DNA of 64,000 nucleotides from Neisseria musculi (GTDB taxonomy: Bacteria; Pseudomonadota; Gammaproteobacteria; Burkholderiales; Neisseriaceae), in contig NZ_CP060414.2 of NCBI RefSeq assembly GCF_014297595.2, positions 2,356,001-2,420,000 of the forward strand, in the 5' to 3' direction. The notes beneath the pieces are model-generated. The model saw only the letters and a program-made list of their open reading frames with translations. It ran no database searches and was not told where the DNA came from. Below are positions 1 to 12,229 of the stretch, piece by piece. Positions within the stretch are counted from its first letter, which is position 1, and each line of letters opens with the position of its first letter. The position numbers were made by a program, and so were the translations under genes.

Positions 1-594
1 GGCGAACCGGAGCTTACCCCGCGCCCCTACGACACGGCCAGAGACGGCCTGGTGATCGGAGAGGGTGCAGGTATATTGGTGTTGGAAGAACTACACCATG
101 CCTTAAAACGCGGCGCCCGCATTTATGCAGAAATTGTCGGCTACGGCACCAACAGCGATGGTTCCCACATTACCCAGCCGCAGAAAGCCACCATGCAGCG
201 CTGTATGGAGGCCGCCCTGAAAGATGCCGGCATTGCGCCGGAGCAGGTTGGCTATGTTAATGGCCACGGCACCGCCACAGAGAAAGGCGATGTTGCCGAA
301 ACCCAAGCAACAGCAGCCTTATTCGGCAGCGTGCCCATGAGTTCGCAGAAAAGCTATTTCGGCCACACCCTCGGCGCCTGCGGTGCGTTGGAATCATGGT
401 TTTCCATCGAAATGATGAACAGCGGCTGGTTTGCCCCTACCATCAACCTCGACAATATCGACCCCTTGTGCGGCGGTGTGGACTATATCCGCGGCGAAGG
501 GCGGGAAATCCGCACCGATTATGTGATGAACAATAATTTTGCTTTCGGCGGCATCAACACTTCACTGATTTTTAAAAAATGGAACAATTTTTAA
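1..594 (+). CDS. beta-ketoacyl-ACP synthase (FabF-like), 5' end outside window
   Basis: C-terminal 197 residues of a thiolase-fold ketosynthase; the reading frame is open from base 1, so the start and the catalytic Cys lie upstream. Two conserved histidines of the Cys-His-His triad are visible, in NGHGTATEKGD (about residue 89 of the fragment) and SYFGHTLGACGALE (about 122), and the end FAFGGINTSLIF is the usual KAS-II glycine-rich C-terminus. The enzyme condenses malonyl-ACP with a growing acyl chain in the cytosol. The phosphopantetheinyl transferase that follows suggests the end of a dedicated polyketide locus, such as an aryl polyene cluster, rather than housekeeping fabF. That pathway assignment is inference because the rest of the locus is not visible. 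Confidence 0.88.
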   Translation, partial: GEPELTPRPYDTARDGLVIGEGAGILVLEELHHALKRGARIYAEIVGYGTNSDGSHITQPQKATMQRCMEAALKDAGIAPEQVGYVNGHGTATEKGDVAETQATAALFGSVPMSSQKSYFGHTLGACGALESWFSIEMMNSGWFAPTINLDNIDPLCGGVDYIRGEGREIRTDYVMNNNFAFGGINTSLIFKKWNNF

Positions 595-754
595 TCAGCG
601 CGCAAAGTGTATCAAGCGCGCTGCTGCGGCTGTCTGAAAGCAGACGGCGCGCAAACAGTTATGGTGAATACGCTTTAAGTTTCATTCTTTAAGTTTCTTC
701 AAGTTTCATAAAGGGCAGCAGGCAACACAGAATTTCAACCGTAGGGGCGTTTTA

Positions 755-1384
755 ATGGGCAAAAACCGCAACACAAATACAGCATCGGGGCTGGTTTGCA
801 GGATTGCCGCCGCCGACTGGGCGCAAAACTATCGGGAAGAGCAGCTTGACCCGGCCGATCTCGGCCGCCTGACCCGCAACCCCGCTTTAGCCCGGCGTTT
901 GGACTGGCAGGTGAGTCGGGCGCTCAAACAAACCGCAAGCGGCTTTTGCCTGTCGTTATCCCACAGCAACGGCCATGCCGCCCTGCTCGCAGGCCATACT
1001 CAGGGCACATCGGCAGGTGTCGATATCGAATATCTCCGCCTGAGGGATTTCAACCGTTTGGCAAAATGGGTGTTCAGCCCGGAAGAATGCCTGTGGTGGC
1101 AGCAAAGCCCCGATCCGCAGATTGATTTTTATCGGTTGTGGACCATCAAAGAAGCCCTGCTCAAGGCCGGCCGTCTGAATTTTCCTGCCGACATGAAAAA
1201 AGTCGGCTTGGATTGCAGCCCGCAAAACCCCAAAAAAATCAGAACAGCGCAGCCCGGGCAAACTTGGTATGGACAAACCGTCAAAATAAACAACTGCATC
1301 GCCAGCTGTGTTTGGCAGCAGGAACCAACTTTGCACTGGCAGCCCTTGGGGCAATTGCAAACCTGTGAAATACAGATGATTTGA
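755..1384 (+). CDS. Sfp/AcpT-type 4'-phosphopantetheinyl transferase
   Basis: A 209-residue protein that would transfer phosphopantetheine from CoA to the serine of an acyl carrier protein. It shows the two diagnostic motifs of the superfamily: GVDIE (Asp90, Glu92, Mg/CoA binding) and LWTIKEALLKA (Trp129, Lys132, Glu133). Length is right for the Sfp/EntD-like subgroup and too long for AcpS. The ATG at 755 follows a GGGG-containing weak ribosome site. About 160 bases separate it from the ketosynthase, and both read the same way, so it probably activates the carrier protein of that pathway. Downstream are two DUS in the same orientation near 1414-1443. Confidence 0.85.
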   Translation: MGKNRNTNTASGLVCRIAAADWAQNYREEQLDPADLGRLTRNPALARRLDWQVSRALKQTASGFCLSLSHSNGHAALLAGHTQGTSAGVDIEYLRLRDFNRLAKWVFSPEECLWWQQSPDPQIDFYRLWTIKEALLKAGRLNFPADMKKVGLDCSPQNPKKIRTAQPGQTWYGQTVKINNCIASCVWQQEPTLHWQPLGQLQTCEIQMI

Positions 1385-1570
1385 ACAACACAGCTCCCAT
1401 CCGAACAAGCCGTTTTCAGACGGCCGCATTTTTCAGACGGCCGTTTCCGCCCGGCCCATGCAGCCAATCCGCCGAAGGCAGGCAAGGCGGCGATTCTCAG
1501 ATAGCGCAAGTGTTGCAAGGTGTACCAATGCGTTATGGCTTATTCAAGAGAGCCGAGGCTATATACCGGC

Positions 1571-1731
1571 TATAGAGCGAACTTGCTGCATTTCCGTTAC
1601 GGCGGTGTTGCGGCTTAACTCAAAGAGAGCAATTTTGTAAGCCCCCAAGCGGCAGCGGAATCGGCTCCCTACTGCCATGCTGTTCACAGCCTGCTGCCCG
1701 GTGCCGGAAATAATAAAGCGGATTCACTATA
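1571..1731. repeat. Correia-like repeat (CREE-type MITE)
   Basis: Starts TATAGAGCGAA and ends GGATTCACTATA, i.e. imperfect inverted termini of the TATAG-GGATT type. The interior keeps the order of landmarks I know from neisserial Correia elements (a TACGGCG-GTTGCGGC core, a CTCAAAGAGA block, then GAATCGG-TCC), and the length of 161 bp fits the long class. It lies between the transferase gene and the rrn promoter. Divergent from the meningococcal consensus; assignment by eye. Confidence 0.55.
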
Positions 1732-1931
1732 GCGGTTTGGGTTTCTCAGGGCTCAGATTGTTAAACACCTGCATGACTGTTTTAGTATTGCGGCCGTCTG
1801 AAAGCGGTTTTTTCGGGTTGAGAGTGTTGTTTTTTGAGGGGGGTGTTGGATAAAGTGGGGGTGTGTTGAATAAAATATTCAAGTAAAACATTTTGTTGTA
1901 ATTTTTTTGTATTGATTTTTTGTATATTGTG

Positions 1932-1961
1932 TTGACGGTTGGAGTTGGGGTTGTGTATAGT
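1932..1961 (+). promoter_or_regulatory. rrn operon promoter
   Basis: TTGACG at 1932-1937 and TATAGT at 1956-1961, 18 bases apart, in an AT-rich leader about 150 bases before 16S. The position, upstream of boxA, is what a stable-RNA promoter should have. The stretch 1732-1931 before it holds one DUS near 1794 and T/G-rich sequence but no gene. Confidence 0.6.
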
Positions 1962-1986
1962 TCGCTTTCTGCTCCGGTGTCGGAGC

Positions 1987-1999
1987 TGTTCTTTAACAA
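1987..1999 (+). promoter_or_regulatory. boxA antitermination site of the rrn leader
   Basis: TGTTCTTTAACAA differs by one base from the E. coli rrn boxA, which recruits NusB/NusE to stop Rho terminating rRNA synthesis. It lies just downstream of the promoter. Confidence 0.8.
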
Positions 2000-2109
2000 C
2001 ACAGATTACCGATAAGTGTGGGTGCCTTAGGCCCTGCACTGCGTAGAGACAGACAAGGAACAGACTTGTCGGTTTCTTTGAAGCAGACCAGAAGTTTTAA
2101 GTTAGAGAT

Positions 2110-3654
<1,545 letters not shown>

Positions 3655-3766
3655 GAGAAAAGAAGAGGGTTTGGGGCATCCACACTTATCGGTGAACTGT
3701 GGCATTGAAGATGCGGTTAAAGGTTTCGGAGGGCAGGCGCAATGTTTGTTGTCCGTAACGGGGCCT

Positions 3767-3843
<77 letters not shown>

Positions 3844-3848
3844 TGATT

Positions 3849-3924
3849 GGGGGCATAGCTCAGTTGGTAGAGCACCTGCTTTGCAAGCAGGGGGTCATCG
3901 GTTCGATCCCGTTTGCCTCCACCA
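3849..3924 (+). tRNA. tRNA-Ala (TGC)
   Basis: 76-nt cloverleaf five bases after tRNA-Ile. Acceptor GGGGGCA pairs with TGCCTCC, the anticodon loop is TTTGCAA, and CCA is encoded. The Ile-Ala spacer pair is the common bacterial arrangement. Confidence 0.96.
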
Positions 3925-4268
3925 AAACAGTGCAAATGAAAGCGGATTGTAAAGTTTGCTTTGATTTGCGTTGTTGGGAACAAACATTCCCGATACCGCA
4001 TTGTTCTTTAACAAATTGGAAAGCCGAAATCAACAAACAAAGACAAAGTTGGTCGGATTTGACTCGGGCATCTGCAAGATGCCGGGGTTTGGGCGGTTGA
4101 GGCCGTCTGAAAAGAATCCGGCCGCAGTATTTGGGTGATGATTGTATCGACCGTATCCTGAAAGACAAAAGGCAGGATATGGTACACAACAAAGCAGTAA
4201 GCTTTATCAGATTAGGGAATCTAAGCAGGATTGGTAGTCAACGCCGGTTACTGCGAAGTCGGAAGGTT
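3925..4268 (+). other. 16S-23S internal transcribed spacer after the tRNAs
   Basis: No gene. Contains a second boxA-like site (TGTTCTTTAACAA at 4002-4014), presumably keeping the antitermination complex loaded for 23S. One DUS lies near 4101. The short open frames here have no family resemblance. Confidence 0.8.
4002..4014 (+). promoter_or_regulatory. spacer boxA site
   Basis: TGTTCTTTAACAA, an exact copy of the leader boxA, placed between tRNA-Ala and 23S as in other rrn operons. Confidence 0.75.
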
Positions 4269-4281
4269 CTTCAAATGATAG

Positions 4282-7165
<2,884 letters not shown>

Positions 7166-7314
7166 ATCATTTGAAGGACTTTGAAACATAAACAAAGCCT
7201 CAGAGATAAAGCTTACCGATGAAGATACTTCATCACCGATACTCGCAATGTTGGTTAAAGAATAAATAAGCGGAGCAAAACCTCCGTAACGGCTTTTTGA
7301 TTTGTACAGTTTAA

Positions 7315-7429
7315 GTCTGGCGGCCATAGCGGGTTGGTCCCACGCCTTCCCATCCCGAACAGGACCGTGAAACGACCCAGCGCCGATGATAGTGTGGATA
7401 CCCATGTGAAAGTAGGTCACTGCCAGACA
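7315..7429 (+). rRNA. rrf: 5S ribosomal RNA
   Basis: GTCTGGCGGCCATAGCGGG at the start pairs with CACTGCCAGAC at the end. The internal CCCATCCCGAAC motif typical of bacterial 5S is present. Length is about 115 nt. Confidence 0.94.
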
Positions 7430-7438
7430 CCCCTTCAA

Positions 7439-7471
7439 AGCCCCCGGTACGGAAGTATCGGGGGCTTGCTT
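7439..7471 (+). terminator. rrn operon terminator
   Basis: GC-rich hairpin AGCCCCCGGTAC / GTATCGGGGGCT with a GGAA loop, then a modest T-rich tail (TGCTTT), just after 5S. Confidence 0.75.
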
Positions 7472-7708
7472 TCGGTCAGAAAACAACAAACGGGAAACGC
7501 TATAGAAGCGCAGAGATAACGGAATAAGGGAACCAATCCAAATCCCAAAAGTAAAGTGTTGCCGGACGGCAACAACAGTTACCATGGTTACCGTTTGCCG
7601 GCGGAAAAGTATTTGAAAAACGGGACCCATCGTTTATGATGAATGCAGTACCGGACAGATGAGGGAAGAAGGGCGGTACCGCCACAATATTCATTACGGA
7701 GCAAAACC

Positions 7709-8011
7709 ATGAAACTGAAACTTTATTTATTGGGTATCTTGAGCGCGATAACCCCGACGCTGTTGCTGGCGGCGGTAAACATCAACACGGCAACGGCGGA
7801 GGAGCTGAAGGCGCTGCCGGGGATAGGGCCCTCGAAGGCTGCCGCGATAGTGGAGTACCGCAGTCAGAACGGCAGCTTTAAAAGCGTGGACGATTTGAAG
7901 AATGTGAAAGGGATAGGCGAAGGGATTCTGTCCAAGTTGAGGGAGGAAGCAACGGTAGAGGGCAAAGCAGCGGGGAAAGCGCAGCCGGCAGTGAAGAAAC
8001 CGGCCAAGTAG
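7709..8011 (+). CDS. comE: ComE/ComEA-type DNA-binding competence protein
   Basis: A 100-residue protein with an N-terminal signal peptide (MKLKLYLLG to TLLLA) and then one helix-hairpin-helix pair: NINTATAEELKALPGIGPSK and FKSVDDLKNVKGIG. The tail is Lys/Ala/Pro-rich. ComE acts in the periplasm, binding incoming double-stranded DNA and helping pull it in during transformation. The start at 7709 has TACGGAG upstream; a frame open to 7643 lacks a ribosome site and would bury the signal peptide. In N. gonorrhoeae comE copies are known to lie behind each rRNA operon, which is the position seen here, so other copies are expected in this genome. Confidence 0.92.
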   Translation: MKLKLYLLGILSAITPTLLLAAVNINTATAEELKALPGIGPSKAAAIVEYRSQNGSFKSVDDLKNVKGIGEGILSKLREEATVEGKAAGKAQPAVKKPAK

Positions 8012-8090
8012 GAGACGGGCGGCACACCGGCCTTTGTTCTGCCTGTGAACAGCTGTCTCCCAAAACAGGATCTCCCCGCTTCTCTTTCTC

Positions 8091-8125
8091 CCCATACGGC
8101 AGCAGCTGCCGTATGGGTTTTGTTT
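8091..8125. terminator. bidirectional terminator between comE and the next gene
   Basis: Perfect 12-bp hairpin CCCATACGGCAG / CTGCCGTATGGG with a 3-base loop followed by TTTTGTTT. It serves comE and, on the other strand, the convergent membrane-protein gene. Confidence 0.75.
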
Positions 8126-8615
8126 ATCCGCAGAGTCTGCCGCGGGCAGTGCGCCGGCGCAGCAGGTACAGGACCGCCAAACGGTGCAGGCATAAACAGG
8201 CAGCGGCAGCCTGGCAGAGCGAAACGGCCAGATACCGGGGCGAATCCCAGGCAATGCCGCCGCCCTCTGCCGGCACGCTTAACGAAACAGACCATAACCA
8301 AAGAGAGGGGATGCCGAAAGCCAGTACGGCAGTCAAGCCCAGTGCGCGAAAAACGCCGACAGGGAAGTCCTGCTGCCGCAAAACGCTTTGGTTGAGTTTC
8401 AGCAAAGTCCACAAACCAAACCCGATAAGGATGGCCATACCCCCGTGTGTGGCCGCCTGAAGCCAGCCAAAGGCAATGTCGGGGGAAACGGGCAGGCCGT
8501 CTTTGGGCAGCAGGGATTGGCCCGGGTTGAAGCTTTGCAGAATATTGAGGGTAAAAGTGTATACCGTATCGGCCAATATCAGCCATATCGGCAGCGGAGT
8601 CAGTAAGCGCTTCAT
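8124..8615 (-). CDS. hypothetical four-helix membrane protein
   Basis: 163 residues with about four hydrophobic segments (roughly 8-28, 55-72, 85-110 and 128-150) and an Arg-rich cytoplasmic tail (LRRRTARGR). The first segment carries LIWLILADTVYTFTLN-like membrane sequence. I do not recognise the family; the layout resembles small DUF2975-like integral membrane proteins, but that is only an impression. Single gene, convergent to comE, sharing its terminator. Confidence 0.6.
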   Translation of the reverse strand: MKRLLTPLPIWLILADTVYTFTLNILQSFNPGQSLLPKDGLPVSPDIAFGWLQAATHGGMAILIGFGLWTLLKLNQSVLRQQDFPVGVFRALGLTAVLAFGIPSLWLWSVSLSVPAEGGGIAWDSPRYLAVSLCQAAAACLCLHRLAVLYLLRRRTARGRLCG

Positions 8616-8711
8616 ATTGTAAGGCGGGGATAAAAAACAGTTTGTTTAAAGTAGTGGTGGCGGAGTATGGCAGGGGGTACAGTTAATTTACTTGGCTTTG
8701 GTGGAAATGAC

Positions 8712-8861
8712 TATAGTGATCCTTTTTTTATTTCCGCTACGGTGCAGCATCCCAATTTTCAGAACGGTTTTGTAAGCCGACCGGGCAACGGAACAGGTTT
8801 GGTGTTACTCATACTCTCTTACGGTTTGCCGCCTTGCATCAAAATGAAAAAATCCACTATA
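8712..8861. repeat. Correia-like repeat (CREE)
   Basis: 150 bp bounded by TATAGTGATCC and AAATCCACTATA. Length and termini fit the intact class of Correia elements, and the TATTTCCGCTACGGTGCAGC block near the left end matches the two other copies in this window. It occupies most of the gap between the membrane protein and the dead IS. Confidence 0.65.
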
Positions 8862-8924
8862 TCCGCCGGTTTTCAAGCGGGTACAACAGGCAGAAATGCC
8901 GGCAAAATAATGCAGACACATGAC

Positions 8925-8954
8925 AGGCCGTCTGAAAAAACTTTCAGACGGCCT
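8925..8954. terminator. inverted DUS pair
   Basis: Two AGGCCGTCTGAA copies facing each other with a short loop. Such pairs act as transcription terminators and as DNA-uptake signals in Neisseria. Confidence 0.6.
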
Positions 8955-8972
8955 TGCGCCATTATATATGTA

Positions 8973-9686
8973 CGGCTCTAGACTAGCAGCTTTATATAAA
9001 TTTACTTTAAAAGCCTCCAAAGTTGGTGACCCAGTTCATCAGAGTTTCGGTTCCATCGCCATCCGCATTCCTTCAGGTGCAAATCAAAGTTTTTGGTTAC
9101 GCCGTTGAATTTGGCGGGCCTTTGTTTGGTAAAACTCCGGAAGCTTTCAATACCATTGATGCGCCCGGTACCATCTGCAAACTCATTTTGTCCGTGATTA
9201 ACGCGCAAATGTTTAGAGTAGCCCGCATCGACCAGGCCGCTGTAACCGCGCCGGCTATCAGAATAAAAACACTCTCCAGAGAGACCTTTCCCAATATAAC
9301 AGCTTGAAGTGTTTGCTTTTTACAATCAGGAACGATTTCGGTATAAACCCTGCCGTCTCTTTCGAAAATACCAAAGACGGGTTGTTTAAGCGTTCCTCTG
9401 CCACGCTTTGACTTGCCATGGAAACCGCGCTACAAATAGCTTTCATCAACCTTTATGCTGCCGTATAACAGGTCTTTTTGCCCGCTTTGGCAGCGGTATG
9501 TTTCGTGCCTGAAAATGCGATACCGGTGGTTGATGGTATTGCGGTTGAAGCCTGTCGGCAAAGCGGTTTTTGAGGCTTCTATACCGACACAAAAATGCTT
9601 GATAATTTTTTTGAGCCGATGGTCACTTAACTTGGTGTTATATTTCATTTTTCCAGGCTAACAGAGCTATTCTGCCAGTCTAGAGC
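8973..9686 (-). mobile_element. degenerate IS1595-family insertion sequence
   Basis: Near-identical ends GGCTCTAGACTAGCAG and CTGCCAGTCTAGAGCC, with the similar flank TATGTA on both sides as a likely target duplication. The minus strand encodes a transposase in pieces: the N-terminal part at 9430-9648 (ending KVDESYL, first catalytic Asp region) and the C-terminal part at 9002-9250 (SDSRRGYSGLVDAG, then NGIESF and KFNGV). The pieces are in different frames, so the transposase is inactive. It sits between the DUS pair and asd. Confidence 0.75.
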
Positions 9687-9710
9687 CTATGTATATATGC
9701 GCTGAGCCGG

Positions 9711-10832
9711 TTATGAATCCAAATTTCCCAATATAATCCGCAACATCCGGCGCAGTGGTTCGGCCGCACCCCAAAGAAGCTGGTCGCCAACGGTAAACGC
9801 GCTGATGTATTCGCCCCCCATGTCCAGTTTGCGGATGCGGCCCACGGGAACGCTGGTGGTGCCGGTTACTTTGGCGGGGGTCAGCTCGCGGATGCTGGCT
9901 TCTTTTTCGTTGGGAACCACTTTCACCCAGCTGTTGGCCGATGCCAGCAGCTGCTCGATTTCGGAAACCGGCAGATCTTTTTTCAGCTTCAGCGTGATGG
10001 CCTGGCTGTGGCAACGCATCGCCCCAATGCGCACGCACAGGCCGTCAATCACGGTGGGATTGCTGCTGCGGCCGAGGATTTTGTTGGTTTCCACGCCGCC
10101 TTTCCATTCTTCTTTCGAGCGGCCGTTGCCCAAGTCGGCATCAATCCACGGAATCAGGCTGCCGGCCAGCGGCACGCCGAAGTTGGCGGCGGGGAAAGCA
10201 TCGCTGCGCAGAAAGTCGGATACTTTGCGGTCGATGTTTAAAATCGCGCCGGCGGGGTCGGCGATTTCGGCTTTGACTTCGTTGTGAATTGCGCCCATGC
10301 CTTCAATCAGTTCGCGCATATTTTTGGCACCTGCACCCGAGGCGGCCTGATAAGTCATGCTGGTTGCCCATTCCACCAAATCATTTTGGAATAAGCCGCC
10401 TAAGGCCATCAGCATCAGCGATACGGTGCAGTTGCCGCCGATATAGTTTTTTATGCCGCGTTGCCGGGCTTGGTCGATAACGTTGCGGTTGACGGGATCG
10501 AGAATAATCACAGCATCATCGTTCATGCGCAGCGTAGAGGCCGCATCAATCCAATAGCCGCTCCAGCCAAGGTCCCGCAGCGGTTTGAATACGGCTTTGG
10601 TGTAATCGCCGCCTTGGCAGGTAACAATGATGTCCATCTTCGCCAGTGCGGCAATATCGTTGGCGTCCAGCAGTGTTTTGGTGGTTTGACCGAAATCGGG
10701 TGCGGCTCCGCCTACGTTGGAGGTGGTAAAAAATACAGCTTCGGGGATATGGGAGAAGTCGTTTTCCTCCTGCATGCGCTGCATCAAAACCGAGCCGACC
10801 ATGCCGCGCCAGCCGATGAATCCTACTTTCAT
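9711..10832 (-). CDS. asd: aspartate-semialdehyde dehydrogenase
   Basis: 373 residues. Reduces aspartyl phosphate to aspartate semialdehyde with NADPH in the cytosol, feeding lysine/diaminopimelate, threonine and methionine synthesis. N-terminal nucleotide-binding loop [17 protein letters not shown], catalytic Cys in [11 protein letters not shown] (about residue 134), and the substrate-binding segment [13 protein letters not shown]. Length and motifs match the E. coli-type Asd. The ATG at 10832 follows TAGGAGCACTCA. Transcribed divergently from the RDD gene; the IS lies just beyond its 3' end. Confidence 0.95.
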   Translation of the reverse strand: MKVGFIGWRGMVGSVLMQRMQEENDFSHIPEAVFFTTSNVGGAAPDFGQTTKTLLDANDIAALAKMDIIVTCQGGDYTKAVFKPLRDLGWSGYWIDAASTLRMNDDAVIILDPVNRNVIDQARQRGIKNYIGGNCTVSLMLMALGGLFQNDLVEWATSMTYQAASGAGAKNMRELIEGMGAIHNEVKAEIADPAGAILNIDRKVSDFLRSDAFPAANFGVPLAGSLIPWIDADLGNGRSKEEWKGGVETNKILGRSSNPTVIDGLCVRIGAMRCHSQAITLKLKKDLPVSEIEQLLASANSWVKVVPNEKEASIRELTPAKVTGTTSVPVGRIRKLDMGGEYISAFTVGDQLLWGAAEPLRRMLRIILGNLDS

Positions 10833-10979
10833 TGAGTGCTCCTAAAACAAAAATTGTTTACAAAATAACGCAGAAAATCAAATAATCGCTGTTTTAACTC
10901 TCAAGAGTGTAAAAGTAAAGGCTTTTTTATGGTAAGGTGGAAAAAAATTCCAAATCTTAAATAAACGGAGCATCAAATT

Positions 10980-11579
10980 ATGGATATACTTGATTCTAAC
11001 CCAGCATCGGCAGGCGGAGAAATTGTGGATGTGGATATTGCATCGGCAGGCAGCAGAATTGCGGCCTATCTGTTGAATACGGTATTTACCGTTTTAGTGT
11101 TTATTCCTTTGCTTTACAGCATTGTACTGCCTCTTGTGGAGCATTGGGATGAGCAGCACCCCGAAATTTTGAGCCAAATCACATGGAACGGCCCGCTTGT
11201 CGCAGGCAGCTTGCTGCTGCTTTTGGTTTATCTGGTTGTACAGATGTGGCTGATGTCGAAGGACGGGCAATCTTTCGGTAAAAGAATATTAAAAATCAGG
11301 GTGTTAAAAAGTAATGGTGAAAACCCCGGCTTTTGGGGTACGGTAATGCTGCGCGAGGTTTTGTTTAACGTTATCGTGAGCATTGCTTCAATGATTATTG
11401 GTTATTTGATTACACTGGTGCTGAAAGGCGGCACGGAAACCGCGGAATTAATCGGTAATGCCTTATCACAATTGTTGTGGATAGTATGTTTGGTGATGTT
11501 GTTCAACAAAACGAAAAACCGCCGCACCTTGCAGGATATATTGGCGGACACAGTGGTGGTTAAGTTGCCGAAAAGATAA
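10980..11579 (+). CDS. RDD family membrane protein
   Basis: 199 residues. The Arg-Asp-Asp type signature is reduced to GSRIAAYLLNTVFT at 23-36; then come hydrophobic helices near 30-52, 72-92 and 125-150, the conserved GQSFGKRILKIRVL near 98, and an end like RRTLQDILADTVVV. These features define the RDD family, whose members are mostly uncharacterised; a few act as ion antiporters. Start at 10980 with ACGGAG eleven bases upstream. Monocistronic by position. Confidence 0.8.
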   Translation: MDILDSNPASAGGEIVDVDIASAGSRIAAYLLNTVFTVLVFIPLLYSIVLPLVEHWDEQHPEILSQITWNGPLVAGSLLLLLVYLVVQMWLMSKDGQSFGKRILKIRVLKSNGENPGFWGTVMLREVLFNVIVSIASMIIGYLITLVLKGGTETAELIGNALSQLLWIVCLVMLFNKTKNRRTLQDILADTVVVKLPKR

Positions 11580-11850
11580 GCGCCGGAAGCGGTGAGGACG
11601 GAAGGCACTGCTTCATCAAGATTCTGTTTTTATAGCAGACTAATTGCAAGGGGCACTTTAATGCACTACTGTATTGCTTGCGCTTTGGCCGCATCGGGAA
11701 TGTGTTTTAATCCGCTCTAACCGGCCTGCTTTAAAATAATCAGAGTGTCGGCTAACCTTTACCGCTACTGCTGCACTATTTGCTCTACCTGCATTTTGCC
11801 TCTGTGTAGTTATCGGGGGGATTGTGAACTTATTACTTATTATAATGAAT
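11580..11850. other. intergenic stretch without a recognisable gene
   Basis: Low-complexity spacer between the RDD gene and the tRNA pair. I see no open frame with a family resemblance, no promoter I would trust and no repeat shared with the rest of the window. Confidence 0.5.
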
Positions 11851-11880
11851 AAGGCCGTCTGAAAAGTTTCAGACGGCCTT
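11851..11880. terminator. inverted DUS terminator
   Basis: AAGGCCGTCTGAAAAG facing its complement, a perfect hairpin with a short loop, on the 3' side of the minus-strand tRNA pair. Confidence 0.65.
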
Positions 11881-11924
11881 ATAAAGATAAAAAGCACTTG
11901 GTGGAAACCAAATGCTTTAAAATC

Positions 11925-12000
<76 letters not shown>

Positions 12001-12008
12001 AAAAGTTT

Positions 12009-12085
12009 TGGTGGCGAATCAGGGACTCGAACCCCGGACACAAGGATTATGATTCCTCTGCTCTAACCGACTGAGCTAATTCGCC
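12009..12085 (-). tRNA. tRNA-Met (CAT), elongator type
   Basis: 77-nt cloverleaf with loop ATCATAA, so the anticodon is CAT. The first acceptor pair is G-C, which excludes initiator tRNA. The lysidine-modified tRNA-Ile2 also has a CAT anticodon and cannot be fully excluded by eye. Probably cotranscribed with tRNA-Ala (8 bases apart). Confidence 0.85.
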
Positions 12086-12183
12086 GTTTGATAAGAGCAC
12101 AATTATACGGTTTTTTTGTTGCGGGGCAACCGCTTTAACGGTGATTATATGTTTTTATTTGATTTTTATGAAAAAATATTTGG

Positions 12184-12212
12184 AGGCCGTCTGAAAATTT
12201 TTCAGACGGCCT
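12184..12212. terminator. inverted DUS terminator
   Basis: AGGCCGTCTGAAAA facing TTTTCAGACGGCCT, just 3' of the methyltransferase gene on the minus strand. Confidence 0.65.
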
Positions 12213-12229
12213 TTTGTTATAAAAAAAGC

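Noticed and set aside
1414..1443. CRISPR-like array from the frequent GCCGTCTGAA repeats
   Set aside because: The repeats are DNA uptake sequences scattered at irregular spacing in both orientations, with no spacer regularity and no cas genes.
8667..8981. Possible small protein gene between the membrane protein and the dead IS
   Set aside because: The frame runs through a Correia-like repeat and a DUS hairpin and has no ribosome site or family resemblance.
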